From positions 285,928 through 299,579 of the forward strand of contig MU631383.1 in assembly GCA_026770615.1 (NCBI GenBank): DNA of 13,652 nt, read 5' to 3'. Made by a program: the position numbers and the translations under genes. The DNA is from Pavlovales sp. CCMP2436. Its lineage: Eukaryota; Haptophyta; Pavlovophyceae; Pavlovales. Of the stretch, positions 1 through 7,830 are shown one piece after another. The notes below the pieces were generated by a model, which did not search any database, was not told the DNA's origin, and saw only the letters and a list, made by a program, of their open reading frames with translations. How positions within the stretch are numbered: position 1 is the first letter of the stretch; every line of letters starts with the position of its first letter.

Positions 1-205
1 ACTATTATCATCAATATGATTATCATGAGTATTCAATATGATTATTACGAGTATTAATTTTATCATCAATATGATTTTTATGTGTTTCATTATCATCATC
101 AATATGATCATTATGAGTATTACTATTATCATCAATACGATAGTTATGTGTATTAATTGTATCATAAATATGATTATTATGAGTATTCTTTTTATCATCA
201 ATTAC
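1..205 (-). repeat. 33-bp minisatellite forming the start of an intron
   Basis: An AT-rich tandem repeat with a 33-bp period: ATGATTATTATGAG-like blocks recur at plus positions 38, 71, 104, 137 and 170, with one shortened unit near 16. It directly follows the GC-rich exon of the ankyrin/GTPase gene. The junction reads GCG then GTAATTGATG on the minus strand, close to the GCG/GTAATAATG donor in the helicase gene of this window, so I read it as an intron. The unit is eleven codons long and stays open in the exon's frame until about position 23. Retention would therefore append 11-residue repeats of the type NTHNxHIDDxx. The acceptor lies outside the window. Confidence 0.75.
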
Positions 206-1258
206 CGCGCTCCGACTGGTGCTGAGCTGTGCGACCATGGCGTGCTGATCTGCCGCACGGGCAAAGCGCTCCGAGTCTCGCTCGGACGCGTCGAGCACGT
301 AGACGACGAGCGCGACTTTCTCGTCGCCGATCAAACGCGGCCAATATGCCCCCGAATCAATGGCGCCGCCAACGTCTGCGAGCTCGAGCGTGACCGAGAC
401 CCCATCGGCAGCGCGCGCAAGCGCAGCCGACCACTCGTGCGGGGCGTGGTCAGAGCGACCGACGGCCCGCACGTCCACTCCCGCAGTAGGCGCGGGCTTC
501 GAACCAACAGGAGTGCCGTGCCGCCCGCCGCTCGCTGCGCTGAGCGAGAGCGATGACCGTCCAGCGCCGCTGAGTCCGAGCAGCAGCACGCGCTTGACAA
601 CGAGTGGCGGACGAGCAGCAGCACGGAGCAGCGCGAGGCGGCGGGCGGCCGCGCTGAGCTCGTCACGCTGGCAGGCCACGGCACGCTCGAGCGCGGCGGA
701 CTGCAGCGCCGTCGCCTCGGCGAGCAGCGCGCCCAGCGTTTCGTCGCGGCGCGCGAGCGCGAGTGCGAGCGGCAGAGCGCCCGTGCCGTCCGGCTTTAGC
801 GCGCTGGCGCCGTGCTCGAGCAGCCGCGACGCGAGCGGCAGTGGCGCACGGCCGCGCAGCGCAGCGTGCAGCGACGAGCTGCCCGCCAAGTTGAGCGCGT
901 TTGGGTCAGCCTTGTGATCCAGAAGGAAGCTCACGACGGCCTCGGCGCCGGAAAAGGCCGCGTGGACGAGACACGTAGAACCGCGCGTGTCACGCGCGTG
1001 GACGAGCGATGGCCGGCGGCCGACGAGCGAGATGAGCGGGCCGAGCTCGCCGCGCGCTGCGAGCAGGAAGACCCGCAGCTCATCCACGCCAACGGCGCCG
1101 TCGCCCGGCGTCTGCGTCCGGGCGCTCTGAGAGCCGGGCGGAGGCCTGCGGCACGTGCTGCCGTCTGAACGCATCGCCTTTCCCGCCCCCGCCCCCCCAG
1201 CCCCACCGAGCCGTACCTTCGGTGCTTCGAGCGTCACGCTCTCGGGGTTCTGCGGCAT
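206..1258 (-). CDS. Ankyrin-repeat protein with Arf/Ras-like GTPase domain, first exon (partial)
   Basis: Numbered from the ATG at 1258, the exon encodes 351 residues and ends on a codon boundary at a GTAATT donor. Residues 1-56 are low-complexity Gly/Ala/Pro. Residues 57-182 hold about three ankyrin repeats, with cues such as DTRGSTCLVHAA, VVSFLLDHKADPNA and ASRLLEHGASAL. A helical linker precedes a GTPase-like fold: P-loop GLSGAGRSS (228-236), switch-I-like PTAG (257-260), DVGG (295-298) and a hydrophobic strand VALVVYVLDASERD. PTxG and DxGG spacing resembles the Arf/Arl branch. The NKxD guanine-specificity motif would lie in a later exon outside the window. The usual P-loop lysine is Arg234, and the residue after DVGG is Ala299 rather than glutamine, so nucleotide handling may be altered. 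Family knowledge supports ankyrin repeats as protein-binding modules; the partner and role are unknown. An in-frame GTG at 1306 also opens the frame, but the ATG is the more likely start. Confidence 0.7.
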
Positions 1259-1320
1259 TGCGAACTGCGTCGCCCCCCGAGCCGCACCTTCGGCGCTTCG
1301 AGCCACGCTCTCATCTCCAT
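1200..1320 (-). repeat. Duplicated ~40-bp segment with two AAG|GT sites and an upstream ORF
   Basis: On the minus strand two similar blocks, about 71 bp apart, carry CTCGAAGCRCCGAAGGT followed by RCGGCTCGG. The downstream copy is inside the coding frame and encodes LEAPKVRLGG. The upstream copy encodes the same peptide in a different frame, starting from ATG codons at 1320 and 1314, and stops after about 28 codons. Splicing from AAG|GTGCGG (1287) to GAAG|GTACGG (1216) would remove one repeat length and join the upstream ATG to the main frame. Otherwise the upstream ATGs make a short uORF. The sequence alone does not decide between these. Confidence 0.5.
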
Positions 1321-1451
1321 CGTGATCGCTTTTAAAAATAAGCGAACCGAAGTTTTAAATCGAGGATGGAGTCGGCGAGTCGCGCTCGGGGATCGGGGAT
1401 CGGGAGAAGGCCCTAGGGGCCGTCGCGCGCATCATAGGCGAGCCGTTTACC
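1259..1451. promoter_or_regulatory. Probable bidirectional promoter
   Basis: This gap separates two divergent reading frames. It contains two AT-rich, TATA-like stretches in otherwise GC-rich DNA: TTTTTAAAA near 1332-1341 and GTTTTAAAT near 1351-1359. Their placement would suit one promoter in each direction. No known factor site is identified, and no start site can be seen. Confidence 0.4.
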
Positions 1452-1697
1452 ATGTCCTCTGAAGACCTGCCTCATCTCACCCCGCTTCTGGCGAACGAGG
1501 ACGCAACGGCCGCACCTGCGCGCCTCAAAGGCGACACGGCGCGCTCGGGGAGCATCCCATGCAAGCACCAGGACCGCCTACAACCCATCGACCCCACCTC
1601 CGGAGGCGGCGCGGCCGGGTTCTCAAAAGCTAAAAAAAATCGCCATTTTTTTGTACTTATTTACGCAATCCGCCAAGCACTCAATTTTTATTCTTAG
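1452..1697 (+). CDS. Hypothetical protein, probably a first exon
   Basis: An 81-codon frame starts at an ATG in acceptable context (TTACCATGTCC). The first 60 residues are GC-rich and plausible as coding, with an acidic, leucine-containing start (SSEDLPHLTPLLANED) and a Gly-rich end (SGGGAAGF). From about 1622 the base composition turns AT-rich and the translation becomes Lys/Phe/Tyr-rich, so the real exon may end near 1620 with the rest intronic or untranslated. No strong GT donor is visible there. No domain is recognised. It is divergent from the ankyrin/GTPase gene and lies just upstream of the nested transposons, which could separate it from later exons. Confidence 0.35.
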   Translation: MSSEDLPHLTPLLANEDATAAPARLKGDTARSGSIPCKHQDRLQPIDPTSGGGAAGFSKAKKNRHFFVLIYAIRQALNFYS

Positions 1698-1907
1698 TGG
1701 GCGCTTGTCACCTAGCTAAATGTGTCCCAGGTCCCAGCCATGCGACTGGGCCCTAACTTTTCAGCCTGCGGGGACGTCGGGAAGGCCCCAGTCGTGTGTT
1801 AGCGGTATTTCAACAGACTTAAGTTACAATCATAGACAGGCATTAAGAAAGCTGGCAATCCGAGTGAGGCCCAGTTTCTTAGGGTTTCTTAGGCCCCCAG
1901 TGGTAGT

Positions 1908-2171
1908 TGTTGAGGTACTCCTGTGGTGGCGCAGGGGTCCGGAGTGAAGCGCCGTCGAGGACTGTCGATGGGAGCTAGAGCGATCCAAGAATAGATTGAT
2001 TTAGAATGAAACGACGTAATTTTAATCAGCTGAGTTTAATCATACAGTAGGAACGTATCTTCCGAGTGAAGACAAGTTCCTTGCTATCTTAGCCGGACTG
2101 CGAATGTCCCGGACTGAGAGTCTGGGAGGATCGAGTCAGGTAAATTTGACCAGTATCAGATTACCTTGGCA
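1908..2171 (-). repeat. 3' LTR of the Copia-type element
   Basis: This 264-bp LTR aligns with the right LTR from end to end. It carries about 58 extra bases, mainly in the stretch 2040-2100, so one of the two copies has had an insertion or deletion since integration. The pol frame stops at 2156-2158, inside the first bases of this LTR. Confidence 0.9.
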
Positions 2172-4380
2172 CACCCCCTCGATCTGATGAGTAGGGTGGA
2201 TGATGCAGTTGAGAATGTGCATGTTGCCAAAACGCTAAAGTGATGAAGGTGCTGCTTGAACTTGGTCGTTGGCTTGATCACGTCCGTGATCAGTTTCGCG
2301 AAGAGCTTGAGCTGTGCGCCTCTGAGCGGCTTGGTGAAGCCCTCAGCGATGTTGTCGTTCGTGCCCACCTTCTGGATGGAGATGACCTTGTGCTCGACAC
2401 AGTCGCGAATGAAGTGATGCCGGATGTCAATGTGTTTGGTGCGCGAGTGGAACTTGGGGTTGTGCGCGAGGTAGATCGCGCCTTTGTTGTCCTCAAAAAG
2501 CGGGAGCGGGGCGTCGACCTTGATGATGCCCAGGTCGTTGATGATGTCGCAGAAGTAGATGGCCTCCTTACTGGCGTCGGCGAGGGCGAGGTACTCGGCT
2601 TCTGTCGACGAGAGTGTGGTGATGGACTGCCGAAAGGAGCGTCAGCTGACAGGCGCACCTGCAAAGAAGAAGACATACCCAGTTGTCGAGCGGCGGTGCT
2701 CGAGGTCAGCTGCCCAGTCGGAGTCGACGTAGGCCACTAGGTGCGGCAGCGTCTCCTCCTTGCACGCCTTGGAGCTGCGGTAGAGGAGACCTTGGTTTGT
2801 CGAGCCAGCGAGGTAGAGCCAGACGCGCTTGGCGGCGTCGAGCGCAGAGCTGGTCGAAGATGCCATCGAGCGCGCGAGGAAGCTTGATGCGAAAGCGACG
2901 TCCGGCCGACAGGTGTTGGAGATGAAGAGCAGCGCCCCGACAATGGAGCGGAAGTTGGAGCTGCCTTCGCGATCGAGTAGCTCGGGCTCGTCCGAGCCGT
3001 CGTGCTTGTCGAGGTCGATCATCATGGGGAACTTCTTCGTGGAGATGCCCAAGAGGTCAAAGCGCTCGAGGCAGGTCGCGATATAGAGAGGCATCGACAT
3101 TGTGATGCTCTTCTCGTCCTGCTCGACGTTGACGCCGAGGAAGGTCTTGATGGGGCCGAGGAAGCGGATGTCGTAGAACCTCTTGAGCTCGTCGACGATC
3201 TCTGCGCAAGCCGTTGGGCTTGGAGAGCTCGAGAGCAGGAGAAAGTCGTCCACGAACAAGCCCGCAAGGTCGATGGAGCCGTCCTCACGGATGCGGCGGT
3301 AGACGGACCAGGAGGCGTCGATGCGGTGGAACTTGATGCGTTCCATGATGTCGATCGATTGGTCTTCCACCAGAGTCGGCCACTCTGCTTGAGACCGTTG
3401 ATGGCGCGGTGGCAGCGCAGCGCGACCTTAAAGCCAGGCGGCGCGATGATCTTGGCCTGGTAGAGCGGTGGGAGTCCGAGGTGGAGTTGTTCCGAGTCGG
3501 GGACCTCCGCGTTGAGGTATGCTGATGACACATCTGCGCTGCAGACTTGCCAGCGAGAGTCGCCGGGCTTGCACATGAAGGCGGCGTAAGCGAGAAGTAA
3601 ACGCAACGAGTCGTAGCGCAGCGTCGGGAAGTAGGTCTCGTCGTAGTGGAGACCTGGGATTTGCCGAAATCCTTGCGCGACGATGCGCACCTTGTACTTG
3701 TCAACCGTCCCGTCGGCTTGAGGCTTGACCTTGAAGACAAACTTGGTCGGGATGATCGGCGCTCGCTCGCGGATGGAGACCTCGTCCCATGTGTGGAGAA
3801 CACGGTGGCACTCGAGCTCAGCGATGATAGCAGTGGCCCAATCATTCTTGTAGTCGCCGGCCATGGCGTCCTTGAAGTTCTCGGGCGTCGGCACGTCGGC
3901 GGCGAGTAGGACCACGTTGGCCGTGTAGTTGTGTCGTGGCTGCTGTCGCAGCCCGACGCGGAGGTCGCCGGTCGGGCGAACGATTGGCAGAGCGGATGGC
4001 TCAGAGGAAGGCTCTGAAGATGGCTCTGAGGATGAAGTCGGCGTGGCGGTGCGCGGCGGCGGTGGCGCGTCATTGTCGTCTGAGTCCGAGTCTTGGTTGA
4101 GCGGCGGCGGGTCGTCGTTGACGTCCTCGCCTTCACCCCCATAGGCTGCTCTGTCGGCGGCGATCTGGTCGTCGTCGTAGAAGCCGGAGGTGTTGGTGAT
4201 CGGGTTGGAGCCGCTGAAGTGCACGCTCCTTGAAGTGTTGTCGGCGATGGTGGACTCGTTGAAGAGCACATGCCGAGAGACCGTGATGACGTTGTCGTTG
4301 TGTAAACTCGGAATTGGAGGGCCTGGCAGTCGACACTGCTGTTGTCGATACCCAGAGCTATCCTGGCTTTTCCCCTGAAC
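2156..4380 (-). pseudogene. Copia pol remnant: integrase end, reverse transcriptase, RNase H
   Basis: Sense order runs downward from about 4380. The first part resembles the end of a Copia integrase (GYR..., then NDNVITVSRHVLFNES) and an acidic Ser/Pro-rich linker. Reverse transcriptase follows, with KYKVRIVAQGFRQ, the SADVSSAYLN catalytic-Asp motif, AINGLKQSGRLWW and the FVDDFLLL active site (YVDD in most relatives). RNase H shows YVDSDWAADLEHRRSTTGY, LSSTEAEYLALADASKEA, FEDNKGAIYLAH and the C-terminal TNDNIAEGFTKPLRG. A one-base loss near 3367-3374 shifts the frame. A TGA at 2642-2644 stands where relatives have the Trp that follows the Ser of the GA..S motif; the frame then continues to a stop at 2156. 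In a live element this enzyme copies element RNA into DNA in cytoplasmic particles. The copy is broken as read. Confidence 0.9.
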
Positions 4381-4650
4381 TATTATGGTCAAGAGCCCGA
4401 GAGGCAGGACGCTCTCGGGAGCGGACCACAATTACCTGGACCGTCCAGCAACTGTCCTGAGGGATAGTTTGGGCTGTGAGGCGAACATGGCAACATGGAC
4501 AACCGGATTTAAAAACGGTTAAAACAGAACAAACAGCAAAAGCACCCAGCCCCATGCGGGCGATTACGTGGCCTGTGGTGAGCTTCGGGACGGCCCGCGC
4601 AAGCGGCCGGCCTGGACGCGGCTCAGCGGCCTCATGTTTTTGTCGCCGGG

Positions 4651-4745
4651 GCGCAGCTCGACGGAGAGCAACTCGCCGGAGCGCAGCTTGGCAGCTCGCC
4701 GAGCGCAGCTCGTCGCAGCGCAGCTTAACGCAGCGCAGCTCGCCA
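4651..4745 (+). repeat. GCGCAGCTYG-rich imperfect minisatellite
   Basis: The decamer GCGCAGCTCG or a close variant occurs about five times in 95 bases (near 4651, 4681, 4702, 4716 and 4731), with spacers such as GCCGA and TCGCA. No coding meaning is supported. Confidence 0.6.
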
Positions 4746-4769
4746 CGGGGTGTTACTGTAAGTTTCTAG

Positions 4770-4935
4770 TTAAACGTCCGTCCCTGGGAGGATCTCACTG
4801 AATTTAAGTGTTGAAAACACTCAGATTCAGGGAACCACCCCGAGCATACGGATACCGTCCCCACCGCTGATCAGTTCAGCCACACGACGATCGACGACTG
4901 ACGACTCTCGACTGGCACGCTGACCAACCTCCACT
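4770..4935 (-). repeat. Dispersed repeat family, copy 1
   Basis: The minus strand here aligns over about 165 bases with the plus strand at 9384-9545. Shared blocks include GGTYGGTCAGCG, GACGGTATCCGTRTGCTC, GGTTCC...GAGTGTTT...CAAC and GGGACGGACGT. By eye identity is roughly three quarters. The family is unknown to me. It lies where integrase coding should be in the retroelement. Confidence 0.65.
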
Positions 4936-5067
4936 GTTCTCCCTCGCGTCGTCTGAAAATGCAGCACCGTCTGCGAGTGCGGCTCACCTCCGCGCATCCC
5001 AAACTTTACTTCCTCGCTAGCCTGGCTCGAATATGTTGAGATGTTTGCCCGGGGGCAAAAACCAATA

Positions 5068-5275
5068 CAGGGGATCGCGGGCAATAAGAACGGCGCTTTT
5101 TGATGCTGAGGCTGAGTTTCTCAGCAAATTACATATGTATATATATAGCGGCTCAGCATGGTTCAACAGGTGTTGTTCACTCACTGACTTGGTTGACGTT
5201 GCAGACGTTCGTTCTAGCAAATTACATACAAACAATGCTTAAATTACATACAAACAATGCAAAAGAAGGCTCAGT
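5068..5275 (+). mobile_element. Truncated small MITE carrying a nested retroposon
   Basis: It starts TA then CAGGGGATCGCGGGCAATAAG, the same terminus as the MITE at 7076. It shares the interior TTAAATTACATACAAACAATGC, here present twice in tandem. The right inverted repeat expected at its end is missing; after about 5275 the sequence is Cys-rich coding on the other strand. A retroposon with its own target duplication is inserted at 5136-5215. Confidence 0.6.
5136..5215 (-). mobile_element. Short retroposon (family R) with 13-bp target duplication
   Basis: An 80-bp insert is flanked by perfect copies of AGCAAATTACATA at 5123-5135 and 5216-5228. Read on the minus strand it ends GTTGAACCATGCTGAGCCGC followed by a TA-rich tail, as expected for a 5'-truncated retroposon inserted by target-primed reverse transcription. 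Related 3' ends lie at 10261, 10459, 10510 and 12484, all on the same strand. Confidence 0.7.
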
Positions 5276-5868
5276 TCCTTGCAGACGAAGTTGTCCTTGT
5301 CACCGTGCCAAAGCTCGGGCGGCTCTCTGTCTTGGATGGAGATGAGCTTGGCGGTGGCGAAGCGCGCGGTGCGCTTGCAGTTGGACATGTCTTTGGCCTG
5401 GTCACGGCAGTCCTCGAAGGTGCACGTGTACTTGTACAGGCCGGTCGAGCGCTGGTAGACGCCGTCGGATGCGCAAGCGATGCAGCTCGGTGCGCAGCAC
5501 TTGATCGGGTAGATCTCGGAGTCGTCCATGATCTACCTAGACAGGATGCCGGAGACGCGCAGGCGATTGGTGATGTCATCGTCAAGCGGGTCGTTGTTGA
5601 AGTTGTACGAGGTCGGCTTGCCATTGGCGTCGCGCTGTGTGACGGCGTACGTCTCGGAGTCGAGCTTGGCGGTTGGGTTGGTCATCGACGCACTGCCCGA
5701 GTAGAGGTTCTTCTGGGTGACGAGGTACTGCTTGACGTGGCAGTTATTGTCCTCGCAGTATGGCCCGTCTCCTTGCCCGAGGATGCACCGCGTCGCCTGC
5801 TTGCTGCAGTTCTCGGCGAGGCACTGCGTGAGCGTGTTGGGCGAGAGCGGCATCGAGTGCGTGAGCAT
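5239..5868 (-). pseudogene. Cys-rich segment of the retroelement, function unknown
   Basis: One minus-strand frame runs from about 5868 to 5239, broken by an in-frame TAG at 5533-5535. It contains two Cys clusters: CLAENCSKQATRC...YCEDNNC in the first half, and KCCAPSCIACASDG...YTCTFEDC...NCKRT in the second. Such spacing suggests zinc binding, but I recognise no family. It continues, after one frame change near 5870, from the 8-residue repeat that follows the gag zinc knuckle, so it probably belonged to the same polyprotein. Copia elements normally have protease here, and no DSG/DTG-type aspartic protease site is visible. It ends at the truncated MITE. Confidence 0.5.
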
Positions 5869-5871
5869 GTG

Positions 5872-6204
5872 TTGGCCAGGAGCGGCGTGTGCGGAATGGC
5901 CTCGGGCGGCGACAGGTGCGCGTTGGCCTCGAGCGGCATGTGCGCGGTGGTCTCGAGCGGCATGTGCGCGATGGTCTCGGGCGACGAGATGTGCGCGGTG
6001 GCCTCGAGCGGCAAGTGCTCGTTGATCTCGAGCAGCAGGTGCTCGTTGATCTCGGGCGGCATGCAGTCGTAGATCTCAAGCGGCAGGTGCTCGTTGATCT
6101 CGGGCGGCATGCGCTCGTAGATCTCGAGCGTCAGGTGCTCGTTGATCTCGGGCGGCATGTGCTCGTAAATCTCGAGCGGCGGGTGCGCGTCGGTCTCGAG
6201 AGAG
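5872..6204 (-). repeat. 24-bp tandem repeat encoding 8-residue units
   Basis: About thirteen units of 24 bases encode variations on PLEIYEHM and PPEINEHL, drifting toward PLETTAHM and PLEANAHL at the C-terminal end. The units keep the pattern Pro-x-Glu-x-x-x-His-hydrophobic. Two units are nine residues long (SSPETIAHM, SPPEAIPHT). The array sits in the same frame as the zinc knuckle upstream. The plus strand is also open here but is read as a shadow. Confidence 0.8.
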
Positions 6205-7075
6205 CGGCGGCGCAGCAAGTTGTTCTCGAGCGACACGCCGTGAGCGCGTAGGTCCTCGTTGAACTGAGCCGTGAGCGTGGCCATGCCGGAGTGCTCGTGC
6301 GGCTCGCGCGTCTGGATCGCGTAGTTGGCCGCGCGCTTGGCGGCGGCCTGCCCAGAGTTGACCTGCTCGTTCTTGGGCGGGAAGCCGTTCAGTTGCCAGC
6401 AGTCTGCGACTGTGTGGCCGGTCTTCTTGCAGTGCTCGCATGAGAGCTGAGGACGGGCGGCGCCCTTGTACAGCTTGTTGCGGGGATCTACTTGTAGTTC
6501 TTGGCGCCTCCAAGCTCTGGCTTGGCCGCCAGCGCCTGCATCTTGACCAGCGCGTTGCGGCTGGGCGGGTGAGCGGGCGGCGCGCGGGCTGCGCGCTGCG
6601 GGGCGATGAACTTGTTCAGCTCATCCGTGAAGCGCGCGCGCGCATCAGGCCTCGAGAACGCGTAGAGGGTGAGCTGATTGGCCTAGGCGAGCAGGAAGTG
6701 CAGCGAGGGCGTCGACGTGATCGAGCTGAGCTGCATGATCTGCTCGAAGGCCGCTGGGTCCAAGTCGAGGAGCAGCTCGTAGAGCTGCTTGAGGTGATGG
6801 ACGGCGGAGAGGCTCTGAGCACCAGAGGTCGATAACGCTGAGTCATGCATGCTGACGACTGCTGTCGCAAACTTGTAGAGGTCGCCGACGTGGGCCTCGA
6901 CACTCTTGTTGGCATTGACGAGCTCGATGGAGTTGAGGATCTGCGAGGCATAGAGGTAGCCGGAGGTGATCTCGCCCGGGTCGTGGGCGGAGATCTGGCA
7001 CTTGATCAAGTCCAGGATCGAGTCGTCGATCTTGTCGCTCAACGCTTGCCTGTAGATCTCGGCGGAGTTGGCGTA

Positions 7076-7211
7076 CAGGGGATCGCGGGCGAATTTTGAG
7101 CTTGAGGCTGAGCTAATGCTTAAATTTGCTTAAATTACATACAAACAATGCAAAAAAGCGAGGCTTAGCTTCTGAACACTACGGTTTCGGCTTATTGCCC
7201 GCAACACCCTG
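7076..7211 (+). mobile_element. 136-bp MITE inserted in gag
   Basis: Ends CAGGGGATCGCGGGC and GCCCGCAACACCCTG are inverted repeats matching at 12 of 15 positions. The left flank is TA; the right flank is TG, one base from TA. Taking out the element and one TA leaves the gag frame continuous across the junction: both sides are in the same frame and the removed length is 138 bases. This is strong evidence for a Tc1/mariner-type insertion with a TA duplication. There is no coding capacity inside. Confidence 0.75.
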
Positions 7212-7624
7212 TGGACGGTCTCCAAGTGCGCGTTGACGATGTCGTCGCCTGCGCGGTCGGCCGCGGGGATGACGGCTGTGTTGACCGAGAGCGCGCCAGG
7301 GGGGCGTCCGAAGCCTTAAGGAAAGGAATTCTCCAGCCGCTGGGAGCTCGACGATGTCTTAAGAGAGCCCCTTCATGGAGCGGGAGAGCGCGATGTAGCG
7401 CTGCGTCGCCGGGTAGAGGACTTTGACCAGGGTCTCCTTGTTCATGATGTCGGTGGGTTCTTGAGCGTCGCGCCCTTGGCGCGCGCGTCAGCCTTGAGCT
7501 GGCTGAGGTTGAGTATGATGAGAACGCGTGCTCTTGTTGGCGAGGCGTTGGCGCGACGCGGCGATCGAACTCGTGGGAGATGGTGATTGTGAGGTCCGGA
7601 GATACGTACGATCTTAAATGTTTG

Positions 7625-7830
7625 TGTTGAGGTACTCCTGCGGTGGCGCAGGGGTCCGGAGTGAAGCACCGTCGAGGGCTGTCGACGGGAGCTAGAGTGA
7701 TCCAAGATAGATTGATTTAGAATGAAACGACTCAAGTTTAATCATAGGAACGTGGATTGCGAATGTCCCGGACTGAGAGTCCGGGAGGATCGAGTCAGGT
7801 AAATCTGACCAGTGTCAGATTACCTTGACA
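7625..7830 (-). repeat. 5' LTR of the Copia-type element
   Basis: A 206-bp LTR with TG and CA ends. Two stem-loops lie near its sense start. One is CCCGGACT-GAG-AGTCCGGG at 7767-7785. The other is an imperfect stem at 7798-7824 around the loop CAGT. Both are largely kept in the other LTR at about 2108-2165. About 180 bases of apparent leader separate this LTR from the first gag ATG at 7445. Confidence 0.9.

Larger units (their letters stand above)
4381..5067. other. Retroelement interior without recognisable coding
   Basis: Protease and the DDE integrase core would be expected between gag and reverse transcriptase, but none of the six frames shows them. The stretch holds small stem-loops (CCCGAGAG...CTCTCGGG at 4396-4419 and CTGGAC-C-GTCCAG at 4436-4448), a GCGCAGCTYG-rich block (4651-4745) and a diverged dispersed repeat (4770-4935). 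It looks like foreign or rearranged DNA replacing the lost part. Confidence 0.6.
5869..7445 (-). pseudogene. gag remnant of the Copia-type element
   Basis: The likely ATG is at 7445 (MNKETLVKVLYPATQRY). In sense order there is a TAA at 7361, a frame change near the G6 run at 7299-7304, a MITE insertion (7076-7211), a long helical segment (SAEIYRQALSDKIDDSILDL onward), a TAG at 6683-6685, and a TAG at 6488-6490 with a frame change beside it. The CCHC zinc knuckle CEHCKKTGHTVADC follows at 6440-6399 (C-x2-C-x4-H-x4-C). After it the frame runs through the 8-residue repeats. Gag normally forms the particle shell and the knuckle binds element RNA. The CCHC spacing and the position behind the 5' LTR support the call. 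The many lesions show the copy is dead. Confidence 0.8.
1908..7830 (-). mobile_element. Copia-type LTR retrotransposon, decayed but with both LTRs
   Basis: Two related terminal repeats (1908-2171 and 7625-7830) begin TGTTGAGG and end CCTTGRCA. The insert is bounded by a perfect 5-bp duplication, GTAGT, at 1903-1907 and 7831-7835. Reverse transcriptase and RNase H read on the minus strand, so the 5' LTR is the right-hand one. Inside, in sense order, come gag remains, an 8-residue repeat, a Cys-rich region, a non-coding segment with nested repeats, the end of integrase, reverse transcriptase and RNase H. A polypurine tract, GAGGGGGTG on the minus strand, directly precedes the 3' LTR (2172-2180). 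I see no recognisable primer-binding site after the 5' LTR. Several stops and frameshifts, and the missing protease and integrase core, make it non-autonomous. Confidence 0.9.

Noticed and set aside
2240..3463. Long plus-strand frames opposite pol
   Set aside because: They are mirror frames of GC-rich coding; the minus strand carries unmistakable reverse transcriptase and RNase H motifs.
4396..4448. Bacterial-type terminators or an RNA gene from the small hairpins
   Set aside because: The stems are short, no U-tract follows, and the context is eukaryotic repeat DNA.
5257..6251. Plus-strand frames with repeated VLVDLGRH-type peptides
   Set aside because: They are antisense to the 24-bp gag repeat, which keeps any frame open. 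The minus strand is continuous with the zinc knuckle.
5533..6685. Reassigned TAG codon in the host
   Set aside because: The stops occur only in the retroelement, alongside frameshifts and insertions; ordinary decay explains them.
7068..7219. hAT-type 8-bp target duplication around the gag MITE
   Set aside because: Only four of eight flanking bases agree, whereas a TA duplication restores the gag frame.
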